Origin: an uncultured Erythrobacter sp.
Lineage (GTDB): Bacteria > Pseudomonadota > Alphaproteobacteria > Sphingomonadales > Sphingomonadaceae
DNA length: 64,000 nt
Direction: 5' to 3'
NCBI RefSeq assembly: GCF_958304185.1
Contig: NZ_OY284434.1
Location: 124,001 to 188,000, forward strand
Positions 16,586 to 25,205 of this stretch are shown here, in pieces. Under the pieces are notes generated by a model, which saw only the letters and a program-made list of their open reading frames with translations, was not told the origin of the DNA and searched no databases. The position numbers and the translations under genes were made by a program. Position 1 is the stretch's first letter. Every line of letters starts with the position of its first letter.

Positions 16586-16675
16586 GGTGCGGATCCTTTG
16601 CCGTGCGGAAGGGAGAGTGGGTGTCTGTTAGCCCCCGCTCGACAATCGGAAAAATTCAATCTTTCTTCGCAAACG

Positions 16676-16689
16676 TTCTAAAATATGAA
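16676..16689 (+). promoter_or_regulatory. Candidate ArsR operator, copy B
   Basis: TTCTAAAATATGAA lies in the divergent region between the IDH-like gene (start 16585) and the alkyl-sulfatase gene (start 16785). It matches the minus-strand site at 15420-15433. With flanking bases the minus strand reads ATTC-N8-GAAC, close to the ATTC-N8-GAAT form known for BigR/SqrR-like ArsR regulators. The rest of this 199-bp region shows no other recognisable element. Confidence 0.4.
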
Positions 16690-16784
16690 TGATTGCAGAT
16701 AGGCGAACGCGTCTCTCGCACGCGGCTTGAAACCTTCGCCCTGCGCAGGCATCACAGGCGCGGGAGAAGAGGGGACTTACGATC

Positions 16785-18764
16785 ATGACCATTGCTGGAT
16801 TGCGGACAGGCGCGGCTTTTGCGCTGCTGGTGGCGCTGCCGTTCGCGCCAATGCTGGCCGCACAGGAAACGCCGCCGCCGCCCACCGCGAGTGAGGCGAC
16901 CCGCGCCGCGCAGGCCAAGGTGGCGGCCAATCTGCCCGCCGAAGGCACCCGCGACAGCGCGTTCTCCACACGCGGCTTCCTCGCCACCCGCGCCGATCCG
17001 GTGATCCTCAATGCGGCGGGCAAGCCGGTCTGGAACCTTGCCGCCTATGCCTTTGTCACCGGCCCCGCCCCGGACACCGTCAACCCCAGCCTGTGGCGGC
17101 ACATGACCCATCTGAAGCACCACGGGCTCTATCAGGTGGCGGCGGGCGTATGGCAGGTGCGCGGCTTCGATGTGTCGAACATGACCATCATTCGCGGGGC
17201 AACGGGCTGGATTGTGATCGACCCGCTCACCAGTGTCGAGGCGGCGCAGGCGGCGATGGAGCTGGTCAATGCGACGCTTGGCAAGCGGCCGGTCAGCGCG
17301 CTGATCTATTCGCACAGCCACGGCGATCACTTCGGCGGCGCGCGCGGCGTGGTCGATCCGGCGGACGTGACGGCGGGCCGCGTCCCCGTGATCGCGCCCG
17401 AAGGCTTCATGGAGGAAGCCACCTCCGAAAACGTCATGGCGGGGCCAGCGATGATGCGCCGCGCCGCCTTCCAGTTCGGCACTGGCCTCGTTCCGGGCGC
17501 GACCGGGCAGATGGGCAGCGGGATCGGCATGGGCCTCTCGTCAGGCACGCTCTCGCTGATCCCGCCGACCGACACAGTCGCTGCAACCGGCGATAGGCGA
17601 GTGGTGGACGGAATCGCGCTCGAATTCCAGATCGTCTCAGGCACCGAGGCGCCGGCCGAGTTCAACGTCTTTATCGCGCCCGAAAAGACGTTCCTCGCTG
17701 CCGAGATTGCGACTTGCACCTTACACAACATCCTCACCCCGCGCGGCGCCAAGGTGCGCGATGCTCGGGCGTGGGCGCATTATCTCGACGAGGCGGCGAC
17801 CCGCTATGCCCCGCAAAGCGATGCCGTGATTTCGAGCCACTGCTGGCCGATCTTCGGGCGCGAGGCAGGGAAGGCATGGCTTTCCGCCCAGCGCGACAAT
17901 TACCGCTGGCTCCACGATCAGACCGTACGCCGGATGAACCGCGGCGAGACGATGCATGAAATCGCCGAAGGGCTCGAGAACGCGGCCCCGCCGGGGCTGG
18001 CAGCGGAATGGTCGACCCACGGCTACTACGGAACGGTCAGCCACAACGCCAAGGCGATCTACCAGTTTTACCTCGGTTGGTATGATGCGGTGCCAGCGAA
18101 CCTCCACGCCCACCCACCGGTCGAACGGGCCAAGCGGCTCATCGAGGCGTTGGGCGGCGCAGATCGCACGATGGCGCTGGCGCAGAACGCGATGGCAGGC
18201 GGCGATTATCGCTGGGCGTCCGATCTGCTCCATAACCTCGTCTTTGCCGCGCCTGACAACGCGGCGGCCAAGGCGATGCTGGCGAACAGCTACCAACAGC
18301 AAGGCTTCCAGGCGGAAAGCGCGATCTGGCGCAACCAGTTCCTCTCAGCCGCATCCGATCTCACGCGTGGTCGCCCGCAAATGAGCGCGACCCAAAGCAA
18401 CGACATGATCGCCGCGATCTCGACGCAGGAATTGCTCGATTCCGCCGCGACCCTGTTTGCGCCCGAGCGGCCCGGACGACGTGGCTTCACGGTCGCGATT
18501 GACCTCTCTGATCGCAAGGAGACCGCGATGCTGGATGTCGGCGAGCAGGCGATCATCGGCCGCGTGGGCGCGCTGCCCGCCAAGGCCGACGTCACCTTCC
18601 GCGGCCCGCGCCGCGCGCTGCTGGCGCTGTTGTTCGTGCGGATTCCGGTCAGTGCCGTCGCGGGGATGGAAGGCGTGACGATTGAAGGCGACCAAGCGGC
18701 ACTTCAGGCGCTGGTCGATGCGCTCGATCCGATGCCGCAGGGCTTCGATATCGTCACGCCGTAA
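16785..18764 (+). CDS. Alkyl sulfatase / SdsA1-like metallo-beta-lactamase-fold hydrolase, exported
   Basis: A protein of 659 residues with a Sec signal peptide (cleavage near LAAQE, residue 27). The metallo-beta-lactamase motif is HSHGDH at 177-182 (alkyl sulfatases have THTHADH or similar), followed by later ligands in AAEIATCTLHN and ISSHCWP. The middle part matches the alkyl-sulfatase dimerisation domain and the last ~120 residues the SCP2-like lipid-binding domain. Members such as Pseudomonas SdsA1 and E. coli YjcS cleave primary alkyl sulfates (e.g. SDS) into alcohol and sulfate in the periplasm. All domains are present, so it is probably active. It is divergent from the IDH-like gene and not obviously linked to neighbours. 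Confidence 0.85.
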   Translation: MTIAGLRTGAAFALLVALPFAPMLAAQETPPPPTASEATRAAQAKVAANLPAEGTRDSAFSTRGFLATRADPVILNAAGKPVWNLAAYAFVTGPAPDTVNPSLWRHMTHLKHHGLYQVAAGVWQVRGFDVSNMTIIRGATGWIVIDPLTSVEAAQAAMELVNATLGKRPVSALIYSHSHGDHFGGARGVVDPADVTAGRVPVIAPEGFMEEATSENVMAGPAMMRRAAFQFGTGLVPGATGQMGSGIGMGLSSGTLSLIPPTDTVAATGDRRVVDGIALEFQIVSGTEAPAEFNVFIAPEKTFLAAEIATCTLHNILTPRGAKVRDARAWAHYLDEAATRYAPQSDAVISSHCWPIFGREAGKAWLSAQRDNYRWLHDQTVRRMNRGETMHEIAEGLENAAPPGLAAEWSTHGYYGTVSHNAKAIYQFYLGWYDAVPANLHAHPPVERAKRLIEALGGADRTMALAQNAMAGGDYRWASDLLHNLVFAAPDNAAAKAMLANSYQQQGFQAESAIWRNQFLSAASDLTRGRPQMSATQSNDMIAAISTQELLDSAATLFAPERPGRRGFTVAIDLSDRKETAMLDVGEQAIIGRVGALPAKADVTFRGPRRALLALLFVRIPVSAVAGMEGVTIEGDQAALQALVDALDPMPQGFDIVTP

Positions 18765-18869
18765 AATTCCGGCAGCCTCGCGCGAAGGGTCGGGCGCATT
18801 CAGGCGTTGATCAGGGGCAGCATGGCCAGTGGCTATGCGCCCCTTTTCGCAGAGCGAGGAAGCCATGCC

Positions 18870-18905
18870 ATGCGTCTGATCACCACCAGCACGGCCCGCC
18901 GATGA
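18870..18905 (+). CDS. Possible 11-codon leader peptide upstream of the DUF1800 gene
   Basis: ATG at 18870 follows GAGGA (18856-18860) at the ideal distance and encodes MRLITTSTARR, with the stop TGA at 18903-18905 overlapping the DUF1800 start ATG at 18902 (ATGA). The DUF1800 start itself has no Shine-Dalgarno sequence, so this tiny frame could supply translation by coupling. It may also be chance. Confidence 0.3.
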   Translation: MRLITTSTARR

Positions 18906-20365
18906 GCCCGGCCAGCATTGCGCTCAACCGCTTCGGCTATGGCTTCAGCGCGAAAGACAGCGCGGTGGGCGATCCGCGCGCTTTCGTGCTGCGCCAGTTC
19001 GATGCCTTTGACCCTGCGCCCGCAGCCATTGCCGCGCGGCTCGACACTCGCGCCAAGACCGGCGAAATGCTCGAACTGCTGCGGCGGCTGCGGCAGGATA
19101 CCCGCGCGATGACGGCGATGGAGCAGGGCGGTGGGCCCGCGATGGCCGAGAGCATGACCCGGCAGGAAGCCCGCGCCGCCGCGCTCGACGGTCTTCCGCC
19201 CGAGTATCGCGAACAGCTGGTCGAGGCGCGCCGCGTGCTCGCCGATGACATTGCGGTGCGCGTGAACACCGCGCTCACCAGCCCCGCCCCGATGGTTGAG
19301 CGGCTGGTGCATTTCTGGTCGAACCATTTCAGCGTCTCAGTCGGCAAGCCCGGCACCCAGTTCGAGGCTGGCCCGCACGAATTCACCGCGATCCGCCCGC
19401 ACGTGCTGGGGCGGTTCAGCGATATACTGAAGGCAGCCGTGCTGCACCCGGCGATGCTGATCTATCTCGACCAGTTCCAGTCGATCGGCCCCAATGCCCC
19501 CTTTGCGCAGCGGCGTGCGCGGCGGGGCGGCGATCAGCAGCGCCCGCGCGGGCTGAACGAGAACCTAGCGCGCGAAGTGCTGGAGCTGCACACGCTTGGC
19601 GTCGGCAGTGGCTACAGCCAGAGCGACGTGACCGAGTTGGCGCGCGCGCTCACCGGGTGGACGGTGCCGGGGATTGGCCGGGTGGGCCGCTTTGCCGAAG
19701 ATCAGCCGAGCGGTGCGGCATTTGTCGCGCTGGTGCATGAACCAGGCGCGCGGCAGGTCTTGGGCCGCACCTACCCGGCGGGCGAGGCAGGCCAAGCGCT
19801 GGCAATCCTCGACGATCTCGCCGCGCATCCGGCCACCGCGCGCCACATCGCGACCAAGTTTGCGCGCCACTTCGCTGGCGACACGCCCCCGCCCGCGCTG
19901 GTGGCGCGGCTGGAAGCAGATTTCCTGAAGACAGGCGGCGATCTCGCCAGCCTCACCCGCGCTCTGATCGAAGCGCCCGAGGCGTGGACGCCCGGCCCGG
20001 TCAAGTTCCGCACCCCGTTCGAATGGCTCGTCGCCGCGCTGCGCCTGACCGGAACCGAGGCACTGCCAGCGCAGCGGATTGTGGGGGCGCTGACGCAGCT
20101 CGGGCAGACCCCGTGGCGCGCGCCTTCGCCTGCCGGTTACGACGATCTCGCAGCCAGCTGGGCCGGGCCAGACGCGCTGATTCGCCGGGTAGAGCTGGCC
20201 GAGCGGATCGCGCGCAATGCCCCGCAGGATGGCGTGATCGCCCGCGCCGAAGCGGCCTTCCCTGGCGCGCTGGGCGAGGCCACCCTCACTCAGTTGAAGC
20301 GCGCCGAAAGCGGCCAGCAAGCGCTCGCGCTGCTGTTGGTCTCGCCTGAAATGATGCGGAGATAG
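18902..20365 (+). CDS. DUF1800 domain protein
   Basis: A protein of 487 residues. SIALNRFGYG at the N-terminus, HFWSNHFSVSVG, ENLAREVLELHTLG and LARALTGWTV are hallmarks of the DUF1800 family, large proteins of unknown function that are almost always paired with a DUF1501 gene, as here (next gene 5 bp downstream). No signal peptide is visible, so it may be cytoplasmic or exported by hitchhiking with its partner. The start codon has no ribosome-binding site of its own; see the leader frame just upstream. Confidence 0.85.
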   Translation: MSPASIALNRFGYGFSAKDSAVGDPRAFVLRQFDAFDPAPAAIAARLDTRAKTGEMLELLRRLRQDTRAMTAMEQGGGPAMAESMTRQEARAAALDGLPPEYREQLVEARRVLADDIAVRVNTALTSPAPMVERLVHFWSNHFSVSVGKPGTQFEAGPHEFTAIRPHVLGRFSDILKAAVLHPAMLIYLDQFQSIGPNAPFAQRRARRGGDQQRPRGLNENLAREVLELHTLGVGSGYSQSDVTELARALTGWTVPGIGRVGRFAEDQPSGAAFVALVHEPGARQVLGRTYPAGEAGQALAILDDLAAHPATARHIATKFARHFAGDTPPPALVARLEADFLKTGGDLASLTRALIEAPEAWTPGPVKFRTPFEWLVAALRLTGTEALPAQRIVGALTQLGQTPWRAPSPAGYDDLAASWAGPDALIRRVELAERIARNAPQDGVIARAEAAFPGALGEATLTQLKRAESGQQALALLLVSPEMMRR

Positions 20366-20370
20366 ACGCC

Positions 20371-21537
20371 ATGACCGCCGGATTTGATCGCCGTTCGCTG
20401 CTCGCCGGATCGCTGCTGGGTGCAGGCAGCCTCGCCCTCCCCCGCCTCGCCTTTGCGCAAGGGACGGGGAGCCGCAATCTGCTGTTCGTGCTGCTGCGCG
20501 GCGCGGCGGACGGGATGGCGATGCTCGCGCCGGTGGGCGATCCGGGCTTCGAGACTTTGCGCGGGGCGACCCTCGCCGATTACGAGAACGCGCCGCGGCT
20601 GGGCAGCTTCTTCGCCGTCCACCCCGCGCTGGCCGAGATCGCCAAGTCGGCGGCGGCGGGCGAGGCGCTGTTCGTCCACGCCGCCGCGACCGCCTATCGC
20701 GAACGCTCGCACTTCGATGGGCAGAACCTGCTGGAGAGCGGCGGCACCGCGCCCTATGCGACCAAGGACGGCTGGCTCAACCGCCTGACAGGGCTGATGA
20801 ACGAGCGCGCGCCTGCGCCGTTGCGCGCGCTGGCGATTGCGTCTGCCGTGCCGCTGGCGCTGCGTGGCAACGCGCCGGTGTCGAACTACGCTCCGTCCGC
20901 CCTGCCACAAGCGAGCGAGGATCTGCTGGCGCGGGTCAGCCTGCTTTACGGCGCGGATGGCGAGCTTGGGCCGCTTTGGGCGCGCGCCTTGGAGACGCGG
21001 GCGATGGCGGCGGATGATGGGCTGACCAACTTGCGCGATGCCAGTGCGGCGGGGGAGCTTGCCGCCTCCCTGATGCGCGGTGCTGGCGGCGCGCGGATTG
21101 GGATGATTGAACTCGGCGGCTGGGACACCCACGCCAACCAGCGCGGTGCCTTTGCCCGCTCAGCGCGGCAGCTTGACGCGCTGCTTGCGGCCTATCGCAC
21201 GGGCATGGGCGCGGGCTGGGCCGATACGATGGTGGTGGTGGCAACCGAGTTCGGCCGCACCGCAAGGCTCAACGGCACCGGCGGCACCGACCACGGCACA
21301 GCGTCTGCGGCGCTGGTGATGGGCGGCGCGGTGCGCGGCGGGCGGGTGATTGCCGACTGGCCGGGGCTGATGGACAGCAAGCTTTACGAGGGCCGCGACC
21401 TTGCGCCCACCACCGCGCTGGAGAGCGTGATCGCAGGCGCGGTGGCAGAGCATCTGCAGCTCGATCCCAAGCTCGCAATAGCGCGGCTGTTCCCCGGTCG
21501 CAGCGATGCGCCGCTAGCGGGGATTATCCGCGCCTAG
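20371..21537 (+). CDS. DUF1501 domain protein, Tat-exported
   Basis: A protein of 388 residues with a twin-arginine signal peptide (FDRRSLLAGSLLGAGSLALP, cleavage near AFAQG), so it is exported folded to the periplasm. The body fits the DUF1501 family, which has an alkaline-phosphatase/sulfatase-like fold: LFVLLRGAADGMAML, ELGGWDTHANQRGAFA, VVVATEFGRTARLNGTGGTDHGT. The conserved Asp/His residues of the presumed metal site are retained. Function is unknown in the literature I can recall. It forms an operon with DUF1800 and ends by overlapping the convergent GH3 gene by four bases. Confidence 0.85.
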   Translation: MTAGFDRRSLLAGSLLGAGSLALPRLAFAQGTGSRNLLFVLLRGAADGMAMLAPVGDPGFETLRGATLADYENAPRLGSFFAVHPALAEIAKSAAAGEALFVHAAATAYRERSHFDGQNLLESGGTAPYATKDGWLNRLTGLMNERAPAPLRALAIASAVPLALRGNAPVSNYAPSALPQASEDLLARVSLLYGADGELGPLWARALETRAMAADDGLTNLRDASAAGELAASLMRGAGGARIGMIELGGWDTHANQRGAFARSARQLDALLAAYRTGMGAGWADTMVVVATEFGRTARLNGTGGTDHGTASAALVMGGAVRGGRVIADWPGLMDSKLYEGRDLAPTTALESVIAGAVAEHLQLDPKLAIARLFPGRSDAPLAGIIRA

Positions 21538-23912
21538 AACGAGCACTCCGCTTCTGCGGCGCCCTCATCGCGGGCGATTTCGCTGATCTGCACCGTGAAG
21601 GCGCCCTTCGATGCGAAGGTCAGCTTGCCGCCCGCCGTGCCGAGGCACTTCGCGCTCAGCACCATCTCGCGCCAGCCCTTGCCCTCGGCGACTGACATCC
21701 CTTGCGTGATGTCGAGCACCTTGCCGCCCGCCGTCACTGTCACGGCCGAGCCGGGTCGCGCGGTCACCTGATAGGTGATCCGCCACGCGGCGGCACTGTC
21801 CGGCCCGGTCAGGGAGAGCTTGGCACCCGGCGCAAAAGCGATCTTGCGCGCGTCTTCCTGCGCCTTGCGATCAACGCCGGTGGCGGTGATGCCGTTACCC
21901 GCGCCGCGCAGGTCGGGAAGCAGCGCATTGTCCGCCACCGCCTGCACCTGCATCCCGAGCTTGCCATTTGCGAACCACACCGCGCCGGTATCGGCGGTGA
22001 GCGCCGCGCAGGTCTCGTCGAGCGGAGCCAGCGGGACGCTGGCATCGAGATCGAGGCCGTAGCCGAGCGGGAACAGCGCGCCCTCGGGGCTATTCACCGG
22101 CGTTCCGTCACAATGCGCCGGCCAGCTGAACGACAACCGTCCGGTGGCAGGCCGCGCGCCGAACAACACGTCAGCCACGCCCGCCCCTTCGCTGCCCGGC
22201 AACCAGGCGGCGACGAACGCGTCAGCGGCGTTGAGCTCACGGTTCACCCACAAGGGGCGGCCCGAAAGGAACACGGCAACGGTCGGAATCCCGCGCGCGC
22301 GGTAGGACTTGAGCAGGGTCAGGCCTTCTTCGTCGCGGAAGGCGAGATCCTTCCGGTCGCCGACGAATTCAGCATAGGGTTCCTCGCCGAAGACGACGAT
22401 GGCGACGTCGGGCTTGCTGGCGGCGCTGCCCTGGGGAGCCAGCACAGCCTCGCCGCCACCTGCCTTGGCGGCAGCGGCGATGCCCGCATAGATCGAGGTC
22501 GCGCCGGGAAAATCGGCTGCGGTCAGATCGCCGCCGCCCTGCCATGTCACCGACCAGCCCCCAGCCTGCTGCGGGACATTGTCCGCCCCAAGGCCTGCGA
22601 CTTCGATCCGCGCACCCGCCTTCAACGGCAGCACGCCCGCGTTCTTGAGCAGCACCTGCGATTTCGCCACCGCCTCACGCGCGATCGCGCGGTGCTCGGG
22701 CGAGCCGAGCTTGTCCCACTTGCCGCCCAGTGCGCGGGCCGAGGGCTTCACCTCGCCAGCGAAAATGCCGAGTTGCTGCTTCAACCGCAGCACGCGCAGC
22801 ACTGCTTCATCCAGCCGCGCCATCGGGATCGTGCCGTTCTTGACCTGCTTCAGCAGCGAGGCGTGGAGCGCCTTCCAGTCCTCGGGCACCATATAGACAT
22901 CAAGGCCCGCCAGCAGCGATGCCGCGCAATTGGAATTGGTGCAGCCCTCGACCTGCCCGTGACCGTTCCAGTCGCCCACAACCAACCCGCCAAAGCCGAG
23001 CTTGCCGCGCAGCTCGCCGGTCAGCAGCGGTTCGTTACCGTGCATCTTGGTGCCGTTGATCGAATTGAAGCTCGCCATGACACTGGCGACCCCGGCGGTG
23101 ATCGCGGCCGGGTAAGGCGCGGCGTGGATCGCCATCAGCGCCTTGAGATCGCCGTTGACGTCGCCCTGGTCGACGCCCTGCGCGGTGCCGCCATCGCCAA
23201 AGAAGTGCTTGGCGGTCGCTGCGACCTTGCCTTCGCCGAGGAAGCCCGGTTCGCCCGGACGGCCTTGCAGCCCTTCGACCATCGCCGCGCCCAATTTGCT
23301 CACCAGCGCGGGATTTTCCGAATAGCTTTCGTAAGTCCGGCCCCAGCGATCATCACGCGCCACGGCAATCGTCGGCGCGAAGGTCCAGTCAATCCCGGTC
23401 ACTTCGATCTCGACCGCGGTGGCCGCGCCAATGCGGCGGATCAGGTCGGCATCTCCAGTCGCCCCGAGGGCGATATTGTGCGGGAAGACGGTCGCACCGA
23501 TCACATTGGCGTGGCCATGCACAGCGTCGGTCGCCCAGACCGCCGGGATCGCCGGTTCGCCCTTGGGGAGCGGGGCGGTGGAAGCTGCCCAGTATTCGTC
23601 AGCCAGCTTCAGCCAGTCGGCGGCTGGGGCCTTGTCATCGCCATAGGGGCCGGAATTGCCGCCATTGAGGATCGTGCCAAAGCGGTATTTGCGCACATCG
23701 GCCGGGGTGATCGAGCCGATGTCCGGCATCACCAGTTGCGCGACCTTGTGCTTGAGGCTCATGCGCGCGAGCAGACCCTCGGGCGTGTTCGCGTCCGCCG
23801 CATTGGGCACCGTCTCGCTCGCCGAGCGCACATCCGGCGCTGTGCTGCAACCGGCCAGAAGCGCCGCCAGCGCTGCCCCGCAGGCCAGCTGACCAAACCC
23901 GTTTCGTGCCAT
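21534..23912 (-). CDS. Glycoside hydrolase family 3 beta-glucosidase / exo-beta-glucanase, lipoprotein
   Basis: A protein of 792 residues from the ATG at 23912. A lipoprotein signal peptide ends in LLAGC (Cys22), so it is anchored in the inner or outer membrane facing the periplasm. The GH3 N-terminal domain has KHFFGDGGT and the nucleophile region GLVVGDWNGHG; the C-terminal (alpha/beta)6 domain includes VVFGEEPYAEFVGDRKDL and LPGSEGAGVADVLFG. This layout matches exo-1,3/1,4-beta-glucosidases of marine and sphingomonad bacteria that trim laminari-oligosaccharides to glucose. It is the last gene of the glucan locus and has its own promoter and LacI-type operator. A longer frame to 23996 would spoil the lipobox. 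Confidence 0.9.
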   Translation of the reverse strand: MARNGFGQLACGAALAALLAGCSTAPDVRSASETVPNAADANTPEGLLARMSLKHKVAQLVMPDIGSITPADVRKYRFGTILNGGNSGPYGDDKAPAADWLKLADEYWAASTAPLPKGEPAIPAVWATDAVHGHANVIGATVFPHNIALGATGDADLIRRIGAATAVEIEVTGIDWTFAPTIAVARDDRWGRTYESYSENPALVSKLGAAMVEGLQGRPGEPGFLGEGKVAATAKHFFGDGGTAQGVDQGDVNGDLKALMAIHAAPYPAAITAGVASVMASFNSINGTKMHGNEPLLTGELRGKLGFGGLVVGDWNGHGQVEGCTNSNCAASLLAGLDVYMVPEDWKALHASLLKQVKNGTIPMARLDEAVLRVLRLKQQLGIFAGEVKPSARALGGKWDKLGSPEHRAIAREAVAKSQVLLKNAGVLPLKAGARIEVAGLGADNVPQQAGGWSVTWQGGGDLTAADFPGATSIYAGIAAAAKAGGGEAVLAPQGSAASKPDVAIVVFGEEPYAEFVGDRKDLAFRDEEGLTLLKSYRARGIPTVAVFLSGRPLWVNRELNAADAFVAAWLPGSEGAGVADVLFGARPATGRLSFSWPAHCDGTPVNSPEGALFPLGYGLDLDASVPLAPLDETCAALTADTGAVWFANGKLGMQVQAVADNALLPDLRGAGNGITATGVDRKAQEDARKIAFAPGAKLSLTGPDSAAAWRITYQVTARPGSAVTVTAGGKVLDITQGMSVAEGKGWREMVLSAKCLGTAGGKLTFASKGAFTVQISEIARDEGAAEAECSF

Positions 23913-23944
23913 GCACTCAGTCCCTCCCAAGACCGCGATTTTCT

Positions 23945-23989
23945 TTGTGAACGTTATCAATCTATGCCGCCGCCCATCCGCTTTGGCAA
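23945..23989 (-). promoter_or_regulatory. Promoter and LacI-type operator of the GH3 gene
   Basis: On the minus strand, TTGCCA (23989-23984) and CATAGA (23966-23961) are separated by 17 bp, a plausible -35/-10 pair. Immediately downstream lies the imperfect palindrome TTGATAACGTTCACAA (23960-23945), with the central CG typical of LacI-family operators. It shares the skeleton TTGnnAnCGTTnnCAA (read on the plus strand) with the site upstream of the TonB receptor. The operator would cover the transcription start, so repression by the locus LacI protein is expected. Confidence 0.6.
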
Positions 23990-24005
23990 GCATCAAGCGC
24001 AGAGT

Positions 24006-25205
24006 TCACTTCCGGCGGATAAAGCCCACCAACAGCACCGCGCTCGCCAGCGACAGGGCGGCGAACAGCACGAACAGCGCGCCATAACCGAAGCGCGGCA
24101 CCAGCAACACGGTGAACCACGGCATCACCATTCCCGGCACGGTGTTGGTGAGGTTGAACACGCCCAGATCACGCGCCCGGTGCTGCGGCGCAGGCAGGAC
24201 GCGCAGGGTCTGGCTAGCATGGAGCGCGAGGAAAATCGCCGCAGCGATGGCAAACAGGACATAGCCAGCAATCGCCAGCACCAGCGTGTCCGCCGCCGCC
24301 ATCACCAGCATCCCGCAGGCACATAGTACCGCGGTCGCCACCAGCGGCTGGATCGGGCGGCCGTGGCGGTCGGACCAGCGCCCCAGCAGCAGCGAAATTG
24401 GCACCGCGCAGACCAGCACGGCGCTGAAGATATTGGCCGCGCCGTTCTCCGGATAATCGGGCGCAAGCGAGCGCAGCCAGTAAAGCAGGAAGGCGAACAT
24501 CCCGCCTTCGGCCACCTGCACCAGCAATCGCGCGGCCCACATCCGTGCGACCACCCGTTGGCGAAACGGTCGGGGTTCGCGGGTGCGCAATGCGGGCGCC
24601 ATCAGCGCTGGCCGCTCTCGCCCCTTGCCCAGCGCCACTGCGGGCAGCACCAGCGCGCTTACGAGCACCGCGACCAGCATTAGCCGCACTTCGGGTGCAA
24701 CCAGACCCGCGTAAGTCACCAGCGATCCCGCCAGCGCGCCCAAGGCAGGCGAGAGCGCCAGCGCGCCGCCCAGCACGCCCTTCTGTTCGTCCGGGAAACA
24801 GTCCCCTGCCCAGGCCATCAGCGGCGCGAGCATCAGGTTAAGCGCGACCTGCCAGACCATCACCAGCACCACGATCTCCGCAACGCTCTCCGCCTTACCT
24901 ACCGCCAGCAGCAGCAGGTTGGAGGCGATCAGCCCGGCGATGATCCACGGACGCCGGGTGCGCGAGCGATCACTCAGCATCCCGACCGCGATATTGGCGA
25001 TGCTCGCCATCAGCGCGCCGAGGAAGGTGACCTGCGCCAGTGCGGCGACATCCTCGCCCCCTTGCAGATCGGCGATCTGTTGCGGCAACAGCACGGTCAG
25101 CAGCGGGACATAGGCGACCGCGCCGCCAGCCGCTGCCAGCGCAAACAGCACGAGGAACCAGCGGGGCTGGCGGTGGGGCAGCGGGTCGGCGGGGGCGGCG
25201 TTCAA
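24006..25205 (-). CDS. MFS transporter, probable glucose/oligosaccharide importer
   Basis: A protein of 399 residues with about 12 hydrophobic helices. The loop MLSDRSRTRRPWIIAG resembles the MFS motif A region, and SDRHGRPIQP appears in the second half, the symmetrical position. It starts at a TTG (25205) overlapping the LacI stop codon by four bases (TTGA), which implies translational coupling. In the glucan locus the inferred job is uptake of glucose or short gluco-oligosaccharides across the inner membrane after periplasmic cleavage. Sugar specificity is not visible in the sequence. Confidence 0.8.
   Translation of the reverse strand: MNAAPADPLPHRQPRWFLVLFALAAAGGAVAYVPLLTVLLPQQIADLQGGEDVAALAQVTFLGALMASIANIAVGMLSDRSRTRRPWIIAGLIASNLLLLAVGKAESVAEIVVLVMVWQVALNLMLAPLMAWAGDCFPDEQKGVLGGALALSPALGALAGSLVTYAGLVAPEVRLMLVAVLVSALVLPAVALGKGRERPALMAPALRTREPRPFRQRVVARMWAARLLVQVAEGGMFAFLLYWLRSLAPDYPENGAANIFSAVLVCAVPISLLLGRWSDRHGRPIQPLVATAVLCACGMLVMAAADTLVLAIAGYVLFAIAAAIFLALHASQTLRVLPAPQHRARDLGVFNLTNTVPGMVMPWFTVLLVPRFGYGALFVLFAALSLASAVLLVGFIRRK

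Noticed and set aside
21702-24326. Open frame of 874 codons antisense to the GH3 gene
   Set aside because: It is His/Arg/Gly-rich with no recognisable domain and overlaps a clear GH3 lipoprotein gene. Long antisense frames are expected in GC-rich DNA with strong third-position bias.
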